From UBA1845 sp002338715 (GTDB taxonomy: Bacteria; Planctomycetota; Phycisphaerae; UBA1845): DNA of 64,000 nt. Within the stretch, counting starts at the first letter, position 1. Every line of letters begins with the position of its first letter. The notes beneath the pieces were generated by a model. The model made no database searches. It saw only the letters and a program-made list of their open reading frames with translations, and was not told where the DNA came from. The position numbers and the translations under genes are program-made. The stretch spans positions 47,034 through 111,033 of the forward strand of contig DAORAL010000018.1 in assembly GCA_035344155.1 (NCBI GenBank), read 5' to 3'. Shown here one piece after another: positions 8,664 through 17,782 of the stretch.

Positions 8664-10112
8664 ATGAGTCGTATTACAAACAACATACCCGCTGTCGTTT
8701 CCCAGAGAGAACTGTCGCAGTCGCAGCGATCACTCAGTACCAGTCTGCAACGGTTGTCGAGCGGTTTGCAGATCAATCGCGGTGCCGACAACCCAGCCGG
8801 CTTGATCGTGTCTGAGCGATTGCGGTCGGAAATCTCGGCTGTCACGCAGGCGATCGACAACTCGCAGCGAGCCATCAACGTCATTGCGACGACGGAAGGT
8901 GCGCTCAACGAGGTGAACTCGCTCCTCACGGATATTCAAGCGCTGGTCGTCGAGGCGGCGAACCGCGGTGCCTTCAGCGACGAAGAAGTTGACGCCAACC
9001 AGTTGCAGATCGACTCGGCGATCGAGTCCATCACGAGAATCGCAAACACGACGACGTTTGCAGGTCGGAAGCTGCTTGACGGTTCGCTCGATTACATCAC
9101 GAGCGGTATCGATACGTCCGCTCTGGCTGACGTGCAGGTCGAAGCCGCCAACTTTGGTCGGGCGAGCTATATTCCGGTGCAGGTCGATGTGACCGCGGCG
9201 GCTGAAAAAGCAGAGCTTCAGTTCCCCGGCGCAACCGTTGGTTCCGCAGATGTGGCGCTCGATATTCAGGGACCGAAGGGAATCGTCACGCTCAACTTCC
9301 CGGCGAGTGCGCCGATCAACGCAATCGTCATCGCGATCAACAACCAGACGGACGCGACGGGCGTCACCGCAGAGTTCATCAACTCCGCGACCCAGTCGGG
9401 TATCCGCTTCCTCAGCGAAGGTTACGGAAGCAAGCAGTTCGTCTCGGTCAAGGCGCTGGATACCGGCGGTGCGTTTGACGTGACGGATACCAATGGTGGA
9501 ACCGTGACCCGCACGAACGGCGTCGACGCGGAAGCTACGGTCAACGGCGCCGCCACGATCGCCGACGGACTCAACCTGTCGATGAACTCGCGACTGCTCA
9601 ACGTCAAGATCGCACTCGACGAAGGACTCGGTACGCAGACGACGGGCAGCAGTACATCGTTTGCAATTACCGGCGGCGGTTCGCTCTTCCAGCTTGGACC
9701 GCGCGTCAACACCAACCAGCAGTCGAACATTGGTGTTCCGGCGATGCAGGCAAACAAACTCGGAAACCGCATCGATGGATTCCTGGCGCAGTTGGGAAGC
9801 GGTCAAGAGTATGCACTGCGGACGGGTAAATTTGATCAGGCGTCCGACATCGTCGACGCGGTAATCACCGAAGTGACGACACTTCGTGGACGATTGGGTG
9901 CGTTTGAGCGAAACAACCTTCAACCGAACATCACCCAGTTGCAGATCACGGCTGAGAACCTCACCGCTTCGGAATCGGTCATCCGTGATACGGACTTCGC
10001 ACAAGAGACCACCGAGTTGACGCGTTCTCAGATTCTGGTCCAAGCCGGTACATCCGTGTTGGCCATTGCCAACGCCCAGCAGCAAAACGTTCTGACGTTG
10101 CTCGGTGGATAG
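8664..10112 (+). CDS. fliC: Flagellin
   Basis: This is the filament subunit, exported without a signal peptide. The 482-residue product has the conserved flagellin N-terminus (TNNIPAVVSQRELSQSQRSL, then LSSGLQINRGADNPAGL) and C-terminus ('NLTASESVIRDTDFAQETTELTRSQIL', ending NAQQQNVLTLL). The middle region (about residues 170-370) is variable and includes an IN-like unit (SAPINAIVIAINNQTDATGV). It starts at the ATG at 8664, with an AAGGAGG ribosome binding site that is probably also a CsrA target. A strong terminator follows. With only one flagellin in view, more copies elsewhere cannot be excluded. Confidence 0.95.
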   Translation: MSRITNNIPAVVSQRELSQSQRSLSTSLQRLSSGLQINRGADNPAGLIVSERLRSEISAVTQAIDNSQRAINVIATTEGALNEVNSLLTDIQALVVEAANRGAFSDEEVDANQLQIDSAIESITRIANTTTFAGRKLLDGSLDYITSGIDTSALADVQVEAANFGRASYIPVQVDVTAAAEKAELQFPGATVGSADVALDIQGPKGIVTLNFPASAPINAIVIAINNQTDATGVTAEFINSATQSGIRFLSEGYGSKQFVSVKALDTGGAFDVTDTNGGTVTRTNGVDAEATVNGAATIADGLNLSMNSRLLNVKIALDEGLGTQTTGSSTSFAITGGGSLFQLGPRVNTNQQSNIGVPAMQANKLGNRIDGFLAQLGSGQEYALRTGKFDQASDIVDAVITEVTTLRGRLGAFERNNLQPNITQLQITAENLTASESVIRDTDFAQETTELTRSQILVQAGTSVLAIANAQQQNVLTLLGG

Positions 10113-10144
10113 TCCGGACTCAGATCGCAGTCAGGGTTAGACAC

Positions 10145-10185
10145 ACGGCTCCATTCTCTCTTCGAGGGGATGGAGCCGTTTTTTA
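10145..10185 (+). terminator. Intrinsic terminator after flagellin
   Basis: ACGGCTCCAT (10145-10154) and ATGGAGCCGT (10170-10179) form a perfect 10-bp stem, followed by a run of T residues. It lies about 30 bases after the flagellin stop and closes the flagellar block. Confidence 0.92.
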
Positions 10186-10288
10186 TTTGATTGGATTTAT
10201 TGCGATCTTGATTCAAGCATTGTGTTTTGCTCTTTCATCCTTCGCAGCATTGGAGTCTCTATTCACTCAGATTGACTTTGATTGTCTC

Positions 10289-10346
10289 CTGGATTCCCGC
10301 TTGCGGGGGAATGACGGCGCTATCGATTCGCTACGATTGGATTAGG
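10289..10346. repeat. Dispersed palindromic repeat, copy 1
   Basis: CTGGATTCCCGC (from 10289) and GCGGGGGAATGAC (to 10315) form an imperfect palindrome of the ATTCCCGC...GCGGGAAT type. It is followed by CTACGATTGGATTAGG (10331-10346). Related copies occur at 25561 and 63850, the one at 25561 again accompanied by a close match to the second element. It is a small non-coding repeat, probably a MITE or REP-like element. Confidence 0.65.
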
Positions 10347-10353
10347 AAAAGCT

Positions 10354-12021
10354 CTAGCGAGCGGTGGGGTGGGTCTTGTCTAGGTCTGTCGCACCGGATC
10401 GCATGACGGCGAGGCGCACTTCAAATCGCGTGCCTTTATCCTTCGCGGTCTTCACTCGGATCTCGCCCTGCAATTCGTCGACAATTTTCTTCGCGGCTGC
10501 CAATCCCAAACCCGTTCCGCCTTGACCCTTTGAAGACCTGAAAGGCTCGAAGATGCCGCGCACATCGTCCGAATCGATGCCGGGACCATTGTCCGTGACG
10601 CGGATGGACACGACGTTTGCCTCCGAATCGTAGCGACTCTTGACCAGCACGCGGCCCGTGCCCGGTGGGCAGGCGTCGGTGGCGTTGAGAATCAGGTTGA
10701 ACACGACCTGGTGAATGCCTTCGACGTCGGTCGGAATCGCCGGTACATCGTCAAGGTCGGCAAGCAACATCACTCCGCGTTCTTCGGCGTGGCGTTTGGC
10801 CAACTCGACCGCGTCATCGATGACGTTGTTGACCTGCGCGAGCTCGATCTTCGGAACGCGATCCTTGCTGAACGTCAGCATGTTCGTCGTCAGGTTAAAG
10901 ACGCGATCAAGGTTGTGCTCAACGATACGCCAACCAGTGCGGATTTTCTCGGAGTCGTCGCGGTTCAGACCCATGTCCACAATGTCGGCGCCGCTGCGAA
11001 GGCCTTGCAAGAGATTGCGAATGTGATGCGACAGGTACGCAACGGTCTCACCCGTCGCGGCCAACCGCGCGTTTCGCATTCTTGCTTCGGTCAGACGCTG
11101 ATTTTCGATCGCAAGACCGCACACGCGTCCAATCGCGGTCGCAAGCCGCAGATGATCCTGGCTATAGGTGTGCCGCGCCATCGGGCAATCGATATGGATG
11201 ACGCCAATGACTCCATCGTGCCCCGTGAGTGGAACGCATATGACACTGCGAAGCGCCAGGCTCTCCAGACTGGCCGTATTGGGATTGGATACGAATCGTT
11301 CGTCCGCATTGGCATTGGCGCAAAGCACACCGGCTTTCGTGTCGACCACCTGCTGGATGATGGCGCTCGACGTCTTGATCTGCTCATGCTTTTGCCCGGC
11401 TTTTGATCGATACCGAACGACAGCCGGTTCGAGTTTCGTGCTGCCATCTTTGCGAATCAAGATGAACAGGCGATCGACGATAAGACTGCGTAGAATGATG
11501 TCGGTGATGCGATCCAAGAACTCCCGCTCGGTTGCAATGACACCTGCCGCCTCGGCCAACTGGTACATCACGTTCCACGATCGAACCGCGGCTGCGTTTT
11601 CGGGAGCGGCGACGATAACGCTTTCTTCGCTCGATTGGATCGCGGAAAGGAGTGACGAGTCGATCGCGTCGCCTTCGCCACTGACGCGAACCATGTTCTC
11701 AGCCGTCAGCGGTCCGCCATAACCCTGCACGCCCAATTCGCCACGAAACGCAAGGAGCGTTCCGCCGATCTTGATCTGGTCGCCGTGGTGGAGTTCGGTC
11801 GCCTCTGAGATGCGTTCACCATTGACGTAAGTGCCGTTTGAACTGCCGAGGTGGGTGATGGTCCAGTTTTCGCCCTGGCGGGTAAGTTCGGCGTGGCGGC
11901 GCGACACGGTGTAGTCGGTCAGCGGCGCTTGCTGGGAATGACGCCCCAACAGCACCGACGATTCGGTGAGATCGATCGCCTGCCCTGCATCGGGACCTTG
12001 AAGAACATAAAGTATTGCCAC
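10354..12021 (-). CDS. FHA-GAF sensor histidine kinase
   Basis: A cytoplasmic-looking histidine kinase of 555 residues without membrane segments. An N-terminal FHA domain (about 1-95) shows the family signature GRHS...SRRHAEL...SSNGTYVNG and would bind phosphothreonine peptides. A GAF domain follows (about 150-310). The dimerisation/phosphorylation helix has the H-box 'YLSHHIRNLLQGLR' (about residue 330). The ATPase domain has the N box 'FNLILNATDACPPG', G1 'DNGPGID' and G2 'GGTGLGLAAAKKIV'. No response regulator is adjacent, so it is an orphan kinase whose partner lies elsewhere. The start is GTG at 12021. It could respond to a Ser/Thr kinase signal through the FHA domain (inference). Confidence 0.88.
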   Translation of the reverse strand: MAILYVLQGPDAGQAIDLTESSVLLGRHSQQAPLTDYTVSRRHAELTRQGENWTITHLGSSNGTYVNGERISEATELHHGDQIKIGGTLLAFRGELGVQGYGGPLTAENMVRVSGEGDAIDSSLLSAIQSSEESVIVAAPENAAAVRSWNVMYQLAEAAGVIATEREFLDRITDIILRSLIVDRLFILIRKDGSTKLEPAVVRYRSKAGQKHEQIKTSSAIIQQVVDTKAGVLCANANADERFVSNPNTASLESLALRSVICVPLTGHDGVIGVIHIDCPMARHTYSQDHLRLATAIGRVCGLAIENQRLTEARMRNARLAATGETVAYLSHHIRNLLQGLRSGADIVDMGLNRDDSEKIRTGWRIVEHNLDRVFNLTTNMLTFSKDRVPKIELAQVNNVIDDAVELAKRHAEERGVMLLADLDDVPAIPTDVEGIHQVVFNLILNATDACPPGTGRVLVKSRYDSEANVVSIRVTDNGPGIDSDDVRGIFEPFRSSKGQGGTGLGLAAAKKIVDELQGEIRVKTAKDKGTRFEVRLAVMRSGATDLDKTHPTAR

Positions 12022-12195
12022 GCTGAGTTTCTCGCAGCATCCTGTTGGCGTTGCTCAAAAACTCGCCCTGGACTCGGTGACCCACACCCCACCGACGATG
12101 ACGTCGTCGATTTCAAGCAGAAACGATGTGAATCCAGACACACAGGATGTTAACCGATGGTAAAAACCGCTTTCGCATAAGTCAATTCTGGGCGG

Positions 12196-13542
12196 TTAGG
12201 GCTGCTTCTTTAACTTGAACTGGGCCGACACAAGGTTGTGATCGGAACCGTTGGTTTCGACCGTGCCCAGGATCACGTCGTAGCTCTTGGGCACATAAAG
12301 GCCGGCCATCCCCGGTGAACCCAACACGAAATCGATCATCGACAGATAGCTGCGGTTGTAGGTGATTCGCTTGTCTTCGGGCAGGTCGTCGAAAAATGCG
12401 GTGAGCTTGGTGTCGCCGCTGCCCACCAACCGCTGCAATGGCTCGCTATCGAACGTATCGTTGAAATCGCCGCAGATCACAAACAACGCTTGCGGATCAT
12501 TGGTCAAAATACGATCGAGTTTCTTGCGGATCGCCAGCGTTTCACCCAGGCGGATGGGACGGGATTCATCGGCGCCGCCGTGCTTGCTCTTAAGATGGAC
12601 GACAAACACATCGAACGGGGAATAGCCTTCCGGTTCGATACTGACTTGGAGCAGGTCACGTTTGAATCGCATGTCCTTGCCGTCGGCACTTCTGAAATCG
12701 ACGTGGCGATGGGATGTCACCTCACCAACCGGCAGTCGCGAAATCAAGCCGACGTCAATTCCCCGGGGATTATTCCCCTCAATCAGCACAACATCACAAT
12801 AGCCCATTCCCGACAGGTGCGTCGCCACGAAGTTCTCAAGCACGCCGCGATTCTCAACCTCCTGAAATGCGACAACATCGGCGTCGGCTTGGCGGATGAT
12901 CTTGGCGAGATTCTCGATTTCCGAATCGCGCTTGCCCGGGTAATACTCCGAATCGACGTAAGGGTCGTCGAAGTTGTCGAACAGGTTCAAGACGTTAAAC
13001 GTCGCAATCTTGACAACACCATCGGTCAATACCTTTGGAGCAGCCGGTGTGAATGCGGTTGGCGCCTGCGCCTTGGGGGTGCCTGACTTGGCGGTTGCCT
13101 CCGGCGTGACTGTGTTGCCTTGTGTCTTAACTTCTTCGCCTTTTTTCGGGGGTTCCGGGCTGTCGATGATCTGAATGTCGCCAGCTGCCGCGATGACGAT
13201 CTCAGGTTTGTCCTTGAATTTGACGATCTCACCGACAACGCGAACGTGTTTGTTGAGAAAAAGTTTCTGCGGGTTTGATGTAAATTGACCGTAGAGATTG
13301 CTCGGAACAACGGCAGTGAACGTCGTCCGAAAATCCTTGTCGAAGTTCAAGAAGCATCGACTCCCGATATCTTTGGACGCAACCACCGTACCATAGACAA
13401 CGCAGCGCGTCCCATAATGGTCAACGGTGTCGCTCCAGGATATCTGTGGAAGGCCTGGATCGAATTGGCTGTCTTCAGCAAAAGTCGGGGCGGCTGCGAT
13501 GCCGAACAGAATAATGAACAAACCAATAACGTTGCGTGTCAT
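12196..13542 (-). CDS. Secreted endonuclease/exonuclease/phosphatase family protein
   Basis: A 448-residue exported protein of the EEP (DNase I-like) superfamily, whose members cleave phosphodiester or phosphomonoester bonds. The start at 13542 gives a good signal peptide (MTRNVIGLFIILFGIAAAPTFA) and follows GGGAG; the longer open frame from 13605 does not. An N-terminal beta-rich segment (about 35-120) may be an OB-like domain, then comes a Pro/Ala/Thr linker. The catalytic domain (about 175-445) shows 'ATFNVLNLFDNFDDP', 'VVAFQEVE' (metal-binding Glu), 'CGDFND' and the terminal 'GSDHNLV' (catalytic Asp-His). The substrate is unknown. Extracellular nucleic acid use or phospholipid cleavage are both possible. 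Confidence 0.85.
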   Translation of the reverse strand: MTRNVIGLFIILFGIAAAPTFAEDSQFDPGLPQISWSDTVDHYGTRCVVYGTVVASKDIGSRCFLNFDKDFRTTFTAVVPSNLYGQFTSNPQKLFLNKHVRVVGEIVKFKDKPEIVIAAAGDIQIIDSPEPPKKGEEVKTQGNTVTPEATAKSGTPKAQAPTAFTPAAPKVLTDGVVKIATFNVLNLFDNFDDPYVDSEYYPGKRDSEIENLAKIIRQADADVVAFQEVENRGVLENFVATHLSGMGYCDVVLIEGNNPRGIDVGLISRLPVGEVTSHRHVDFRSADGKDMRFKRDLLQVSIEPEGYSPFDVFVVHLKSKHGGADESRPIRLGETLAIRKKLDRILTNDPQALFVICGDFNDTFDSEPLQRLVGSGDTKLTAFFDDLPEDKRITYNRSYLSMIDFVLGSPGMAGLYVPKSYDVILGTVETNGSDHNLVSAQFKLKKQP

Positions 13543-13671
13543 CGTAATACTCCCATAAAAACGGGGGACCGACGGCAGTTTAACGCAATTTAATCGCAAT
13601 GCCACCTTTCCGGGGCGTGATGATATCGTAGGGTTGAGGCAAGGCGAGAATTGGGCTCTGGAGGCAGGTCA

Positions 13672-14229
13672 ATGTTGCGAGTGAAAAACCCGAGACAATC
13701 GAATCAACTCAGCACAGCCAGTATGGGACCTGCGGAAGCCCCCAGGGGCGCCAGCGAATCTCTTTACAAACACCGCGAATGTGAAAGTCGCCTGGACGAG
13801 ATGTTTGAACGCCATCAAATGCAGGCTTCAGAGCCAACGGAATCCTCCCCGCCCCCCAAAGAGTTGTCTCCCATGGATGCGCTGCGACAGTTGTTTGTCG
13901 AAGAGCTCATTCCGGTCGTGAACGAACTCCGCGAAAAGTACGCGCCGAAGGGGCTTTGCCTGCAAATGAACGCAGAACGGTTTCTCGATGGAAAGCGTGA
14001 AATCGTTATCTCAATGCAGTTCGATGGAATCGGAATGCGCTACAACGGTACCGTGATCGACGGGGCGATCGCCTTCAGCCAGACGCGGTTCGATGAAGAA
14101 GACCGCAGCGGACTCACGGCATCCGGTGCAGCGCTTCGGACACGGGGTTTAAACGCGGATCGTTTCCGTGCGTTTATCTGTGATCGAATCGCACACCTGG
14201 TCCAACAAGCCTCGAAACGCCATCGCTGA
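13672..14229 (+). CDS. Unrecognised protein, 185 residues
   Basis: I do not recognise this protein. The ATG at 13672 follows GGAGG at a good distance. The first 65 residues are polar, Ser/Pro/Glu-rich and probably disordered. From 'SPMDALRQLFVEELIPVVNELREKYAPKG' the protein looks folded: a helix, then strand-like segments 'REIVISMQFDGIGMRYNGTVID', and a final helix 'ADRFRAFICDRIAHLVQQASKR'. There is no signal peptide or membrane segment. It is divergently transcribed from the secreted nuclease gene and convergent with the ABC/SPFH operon. The pattern of a charged head and compact alpha/beta tail suggests a cytoplasmic protein of unknown role. Confidence 0.7.
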   Translation: MLRVKNPRQSNQLSTASMGPAEAPRGASESLYKHRECESRLDEMFERHQMQASEPTESSPPPKELSPMDALRQLFVEELIPVVNELREKYAPKGLCLQMNAERFLDGKREIVISMQFDGIGMRYNGTVIDGAIAFSQTRFDEEDRSGLTASGAALRTRGLNADRFRAFICDRIAHLVQQASKRHR

Positions 14230-14275
14230 TCTTCCCGACCTTTGTGAACTGAATCATCTGCACTGACTTATACTG

Positions 14276-16342
14276 CTATTCAGAGACCTGTTTCGTGCCC
14301 TGCGAAACAGTTGGGTCGAAGTACCGGAGTTCATCCAACGTCGCTTCAGGATTCTTTCGGTACTCTTCCATACCGGGCGGTGTCGGCATCACCTTGTTGA
14401 CGTCGAACGGCGGCTGGTGCAGGTTGCATTGATATTCCACAAAGGGCCGCACATCGTCGTAGATCGCCCTTCGCGTGAGCAGGTCGAGCGACTTCCAGAC
14501 CCGAGCCTTATCCTGCGCCGTATAGTCTGGAAGTTCCATAAACACTTTGGCGATGTCGCGCCGCATGACGCCGAGTTTCTGAAGGTTTCGGCGATTGTTG
14601 CGGTCGGTCTTGGTGTCGCTGTGGTAATATTCGTACCATTCCTTCGCCGTGGCAAAGCTATTCAAGCTGCGCTCAACGTCACCGACCGCCGCTTCTTTCA
14701 AAGATCTTAAGAGGAACGACTGGATGAAAACAGTCGCGCCCGCCTGCGTGTCGAGCGCTTCCTTGAACTGCCGCTCGATGAATGCTTTGAACGTCGTGTT
14801 ATATCGCGGCTTGGTGTGCCCGTCTTCGTCCAGGTCATACTTGCGAAGATAGAAATAGTATTCCTTGGCCTCATCGAAGTTCTTCTTGCCGCCCGTCAAG
14901 TAAAGCTGACGGATGGAGCGCATCAGGAAGTTTTCGTGCCCCGTCGAGTAGTTCGGACCGGCTGTTCCTTCGACAAAATCCGGATCATCGCCGAATTGCT
15001 CCTTGCCATACTTGAGATACGCCTCATGCATATGGCGGATGAAGCGCGCATCGGGTTGGTAGTCAATATATGACTTTCCGGGTTCATCGAAATCAGGTTC
15101 GAGCACGATCTTGCCCTTCAAGCTCAGTTGATCGAGGGCAAAGAAGATGAACCGAACCGCGTTCATCGTGTCTGCCGGATCGCGGTTCTTGACGTCCGTG
15201 GTAACCTTGTCACCGTAAGATGACCAGTAAAGACAATGCGAGTACGGACTGCGCCAATCGAGTGGGCCATACTCTTCCATCAATGACAACATGTAATCGA
15301 TATTCATGTTGTACATGTCGGGGTCGCGAAGAACACCCGACCGGACAGCCGCGCACAGCGCCTTGAGCGATTCTGCGTTCGCAGGATCGCTTAGCAGCTT
15401 GCGCTGCCGTTCATGATGAACGATGACATCGCCGTCATCGGCAACCACGAACTGTTCCAGATTTGAATATGTTCGCAGGTACTCGGCGACAAACGAAAGG
15501 AGTGTGATGTCCGGGTCGAGGACCACTTCGTCGTTGGCCGCTTTTTTCGCCTCTTCGCCCGTCAAGTCTGGATTCAATTCCCTAAGTTCGTCCTCGCTTT
15601 TGCGTTTCATCTGTTCGACGAGACGCTTGATCGCGGGGGTCTCTTCAATCCACTTATTCAAGTCGCGGGGCGCTTCGACAATCTCGCGAAAACGCTGAAC
15701 GGCTTGGTCGTCTTCCATCACCAGCGGCGGTTCACCGAAAACCCGTTCCATTTCGACCGCGAGTTCGGCTTTGTAGGCCATGTGCGAGTCGTCGAGTTTG
15801 TCTCCGATCTTGTGATTGAAGATCCATGCCAACTCTTTATACAACGTGATTGACTTGGGATTGTAGACGAGTCCTTTGTTGCGAAGATTGCGGATGCCGT
15901 TGGACACCCAAAGCCAGCGGGCTTCGTCACCGTATTGGCAAACCGAAATGTTGTAGGCCATGTTCCATGCGGAATAAACCCAGACGGTCGGATAGCGGGG
16001 CGCCAGCTTGCAAAGCCAATTGGAAAGCTGCATCAGTTCGAAGAATCGGTTTTCCTCTTTCAACTCCTCGAGCCGAATAAACGCCACGTCGATCGCCAGC
16101 GCCCGCAGCGTGCCCAACTTCGTCAACAGCGCGATGTCAGGCGGAAGACCTTCGACGGTGACGTCCATGGTCATCTGCTCGTCGCGACGGATGTCGTTGA
16201 TGGGGCGGACCAGCATCATGGAACAGGCAAGGCACAGGATCGACAGCGTGCCCGCAACCAATCGAACCCAACGATCGCCGCGCATCGCGCTGGATCGACC
16301 GGCGAGGTATGCCTCCATCTTCGATTGGTTTACTTGAGCCAT
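14276..16342 (-). CDS. Membrane-anchored helical (TPR-like) protein of the ABC/SPFH operon
   Basis: A 688-residue protein with one N-terminal membrane helix (VRLVAGTLSILCLACSMML, about residues 25-45) and a long, mostly helical extracytoplasmic part. Segments such as 'FELMQLSNWLCKLAPRYPTVWVYSAWNMAYN' and 'YKELAWIFNHKIGD' resemble degenerate tetratricopeptide repeats, rich in aromatic residues. There is no enzyme motif. It is the last gene of a minus-strand operon, 51 bases after an ABC-2 permease gene, which suggests a periplasmic or surface partner of that transporter. The ATG at 16342 is preferred; a GTG four codons upstream is an alternative. No precise function can be given. Confidence 0.75.
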   Translation of the reverse strand: MAQVNQSKMEAYLAGRSSAMRGDRWVRLVAGTLSILCLACSMMLVRPINDIRRDEQMTMDVTVEGLPPDIALLTKLGTLRALAIDVAFIRLEELKEENRFFELMQLSNWLCKLAPRYPTVWVYSAWNMAYNISVCQYGDEARWLWVSNGIRNLRNKGLVYNPKSITLYKELAWIFNHKIGDKLDDSHMAYKAELAVEMERVFGEPPLVMEDDQAVQRFREIVEAPRDLNKWIEETPAIKRLVEQMKRKSEDELRELNPDLTGEEAKKAANDEVVLDPDITLLSFVAEYLRTYSNLEQFVVADDGDVIVHHERQRKLLSDPANAESLKALCAAVRSGVLRDPDMYNMNIDYMLSLMEEYGPLDWRSPYSHCLYWSSYGDKVTTDVKNRDPADTMNAVRFIFFALDQLSLKGKIVLEPDFDEPGKSYIDYQPDARFIRHMHEAYLKYGKEQFGDDPDFVEGTAGPNYSTGHENFLMRSIRQLYLTGGKKNFDEAKEYYFYLRKYDLDEDGHTKPRYNTTFKAFIERQFKEALDTQAGATVFIQSFLLRSLKEAAVGDVERSLNSFATAKEWYEYYHSDTKTDRNNRRNLQKLGVMRRDIAKVFMELPDYTAQDKARVWKSLDLLTRRAIYDDVRPFVEYQCNLHQPPFDVNKVMPTPPGMEEYRKNPEATLDELRYFDPTVSQGTKQVSE

Positions 16343-16393
16343 GATCAAACCCACTACTTATTTGCAACTCGGTGATTCCGGTCCGTATTCGAG

Positions 16394-17782
16394 TTACAAG
16401 GAGACTTCGTCAACTTCCCTTCGCATGAACATCAGGCAACCGGCGATGAGCAGAATCGTCGTCTTGATGAGCACAAGACTGCCAATCGTCAGCAAGACCC
16501 ACATCAGTGTGACGTTACGCCCGTCCACCAGCAGGTCGAGGGAATTGAACTTGTCAAAATTCGGAATAATGAAATAGATCCCCCGCACGATATTGTTGAG
16601 CAGGAACTGGGCGAGGCCCAACGATCCTTTCTCGGGGATCCAACTGACCGAGTCCAGAAGGAACTCTTTGGTCGTCGCCAGGAGCAACACCGAAAACGCC
16701 CCGAGGCACGCGACCGGAAACGAGAACACCGTGGCAAAGGCAACGCCGATCGCGGCCAGGAACGCGAGCTTGCATAGCACCAGACTCAGCGTGCGAGTCA
16801 GGTTTCCGCCAAACGTTCCGACTTGAAAATACACCTGAACGGCATCGTCCTTTTGGAAGACGACGGTGTTGTCGTATTGAACCTCACCGAATTGAACGTA
16901 TGGATTGAGGTTTTCAAACACAACTTGCAGTGTATTGTCGGGCGCAACGCAGTCCGCCGGCACACTGACGGTATGAATGCGGTCGATGTAGTCGCGGCGG
17001 GGGGCAGGGTACAGCGCGGTCCCTTTTTCCGGATCGCCAAAGATCCACGTGTACTTGACGATTTCGTCGGGTGGAAAACCTGCAACATGGTGAACATACC
17101 GCAGGTGGATCATCGATTCTGGACTTCGGTCGCAACGGACATCCTCAAATTCAAAGAGACGTGATTCGCGGGGCCAGACAGCACGCCAGCGACCAATCAT
17201 TTGTGCCTGTATCTCGTTCTTTGCTCTTTCCTCGTCGTGTTCAGCCAAGCCGGAGTACTTTCCGAGTTCGACATTCTCCTGATACTTGGCTTCGGCTTCG
17301 GCGGCAAAGTCCGGAATCTTGAAATTGGAGGCATGGCGGGCGCAAAGAATCTGCCCCTTGAGTCGCTCCGCGTCAATCTCATCCTGCGCAGGTCTTGATG
17401 CAAGGTACATCGTAAAACCATAGATCATCAAACCCGCGACCGACAAGAGCGCCGTGTCGATGCAGACAATTCCAAACCAGCGACCGACCACGTACTTCCA
17501 CCGCGCAATCGGTTTGGTCATCAGCGTCAGGATTTGCTTTCCAGAAAGATCGTCTGAAATGGACTTTGCCAAGAAGATCGAAAGGAGCGAAAGCAATGCG
17601 CTAACCGCCGTCACGGAATACGACAGGAAGGCCTGAACCGCGCCGCTAACCGTGTTGTCACCCTTGGAGGCAAACGGAAGTCCGACGAGCAGCACGCCCA
17701 GCATGAAAATAAATGAGAGCGCGACCTTGTTGCGGATGCTCTCCGAAATCGTATGGCGGGCAACGGTCCAGATACTACCCAT
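16394..17782 (-). CDS. ABC-2 type transporter permease
   Basis: This 462-residue membrane protein is the permease partner of the ATPase encoded just upstream. N-terminal helices (LSFIFMLGVLLVGLPFA; LLSLLSIFLAKSI) and the loop 'SDDLSGKQILTLMTKPIARWKYVVGRW' are characteristic of ABC-2 permeases of the NatB/YhaP kind. A large soluble insert of about 200 residues (about 135-320), probably extracytoplasmic, separates the first two to three helices from four or five C-terminal helices. The C-terminus ends FMRREVDEVSL; the permease at 24558 ends in a similar FQRREVG. The start overlaps the ATPase stop by 8 bases. The insert may bind substrate or the partner encoded downstream. Confidence 0.88.
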   Translation of the reverse strand: MGSIWTVARHTISESIRNKVALSFIFMLGVLLVGLPFASKGDNTVSGAVQAFLSYSVTAVSALLSLLSIFLAKSISDDLSGKQILTLMTKPIARWKYVVGRWFGIVCIDTALLSVAGLMIYGFTMYLASRPAQDEIDAERLKGQILCARHASNFKIPDFAAEAEAKYQENVELGKYSGLAEHDEERAKNEIQAQMIGRWRAVWPRESRLFEFEDVRCDRSPESMIHLRYVHHVAGFPPDEIVKYTWIFGDPEKGTALYPAPRRDYIDRIHTVSVPADCVAPDNTLQVVFENLNPYVQFGEVQYDNTVVFQKDDAVQVYFQVGTFGGNLTRTLSLVLCKLAFLAAIGVAFATVFSFPVACLGAFSVLLLATTKEFLLDSVSWIPEKGSLGLAQFLLNNIVRGIYFIIPNFDKFNSLDLLVDGRNVTLMWVLLTIGSLVLIKTTILLIAGCLMFMRREVDEVSL

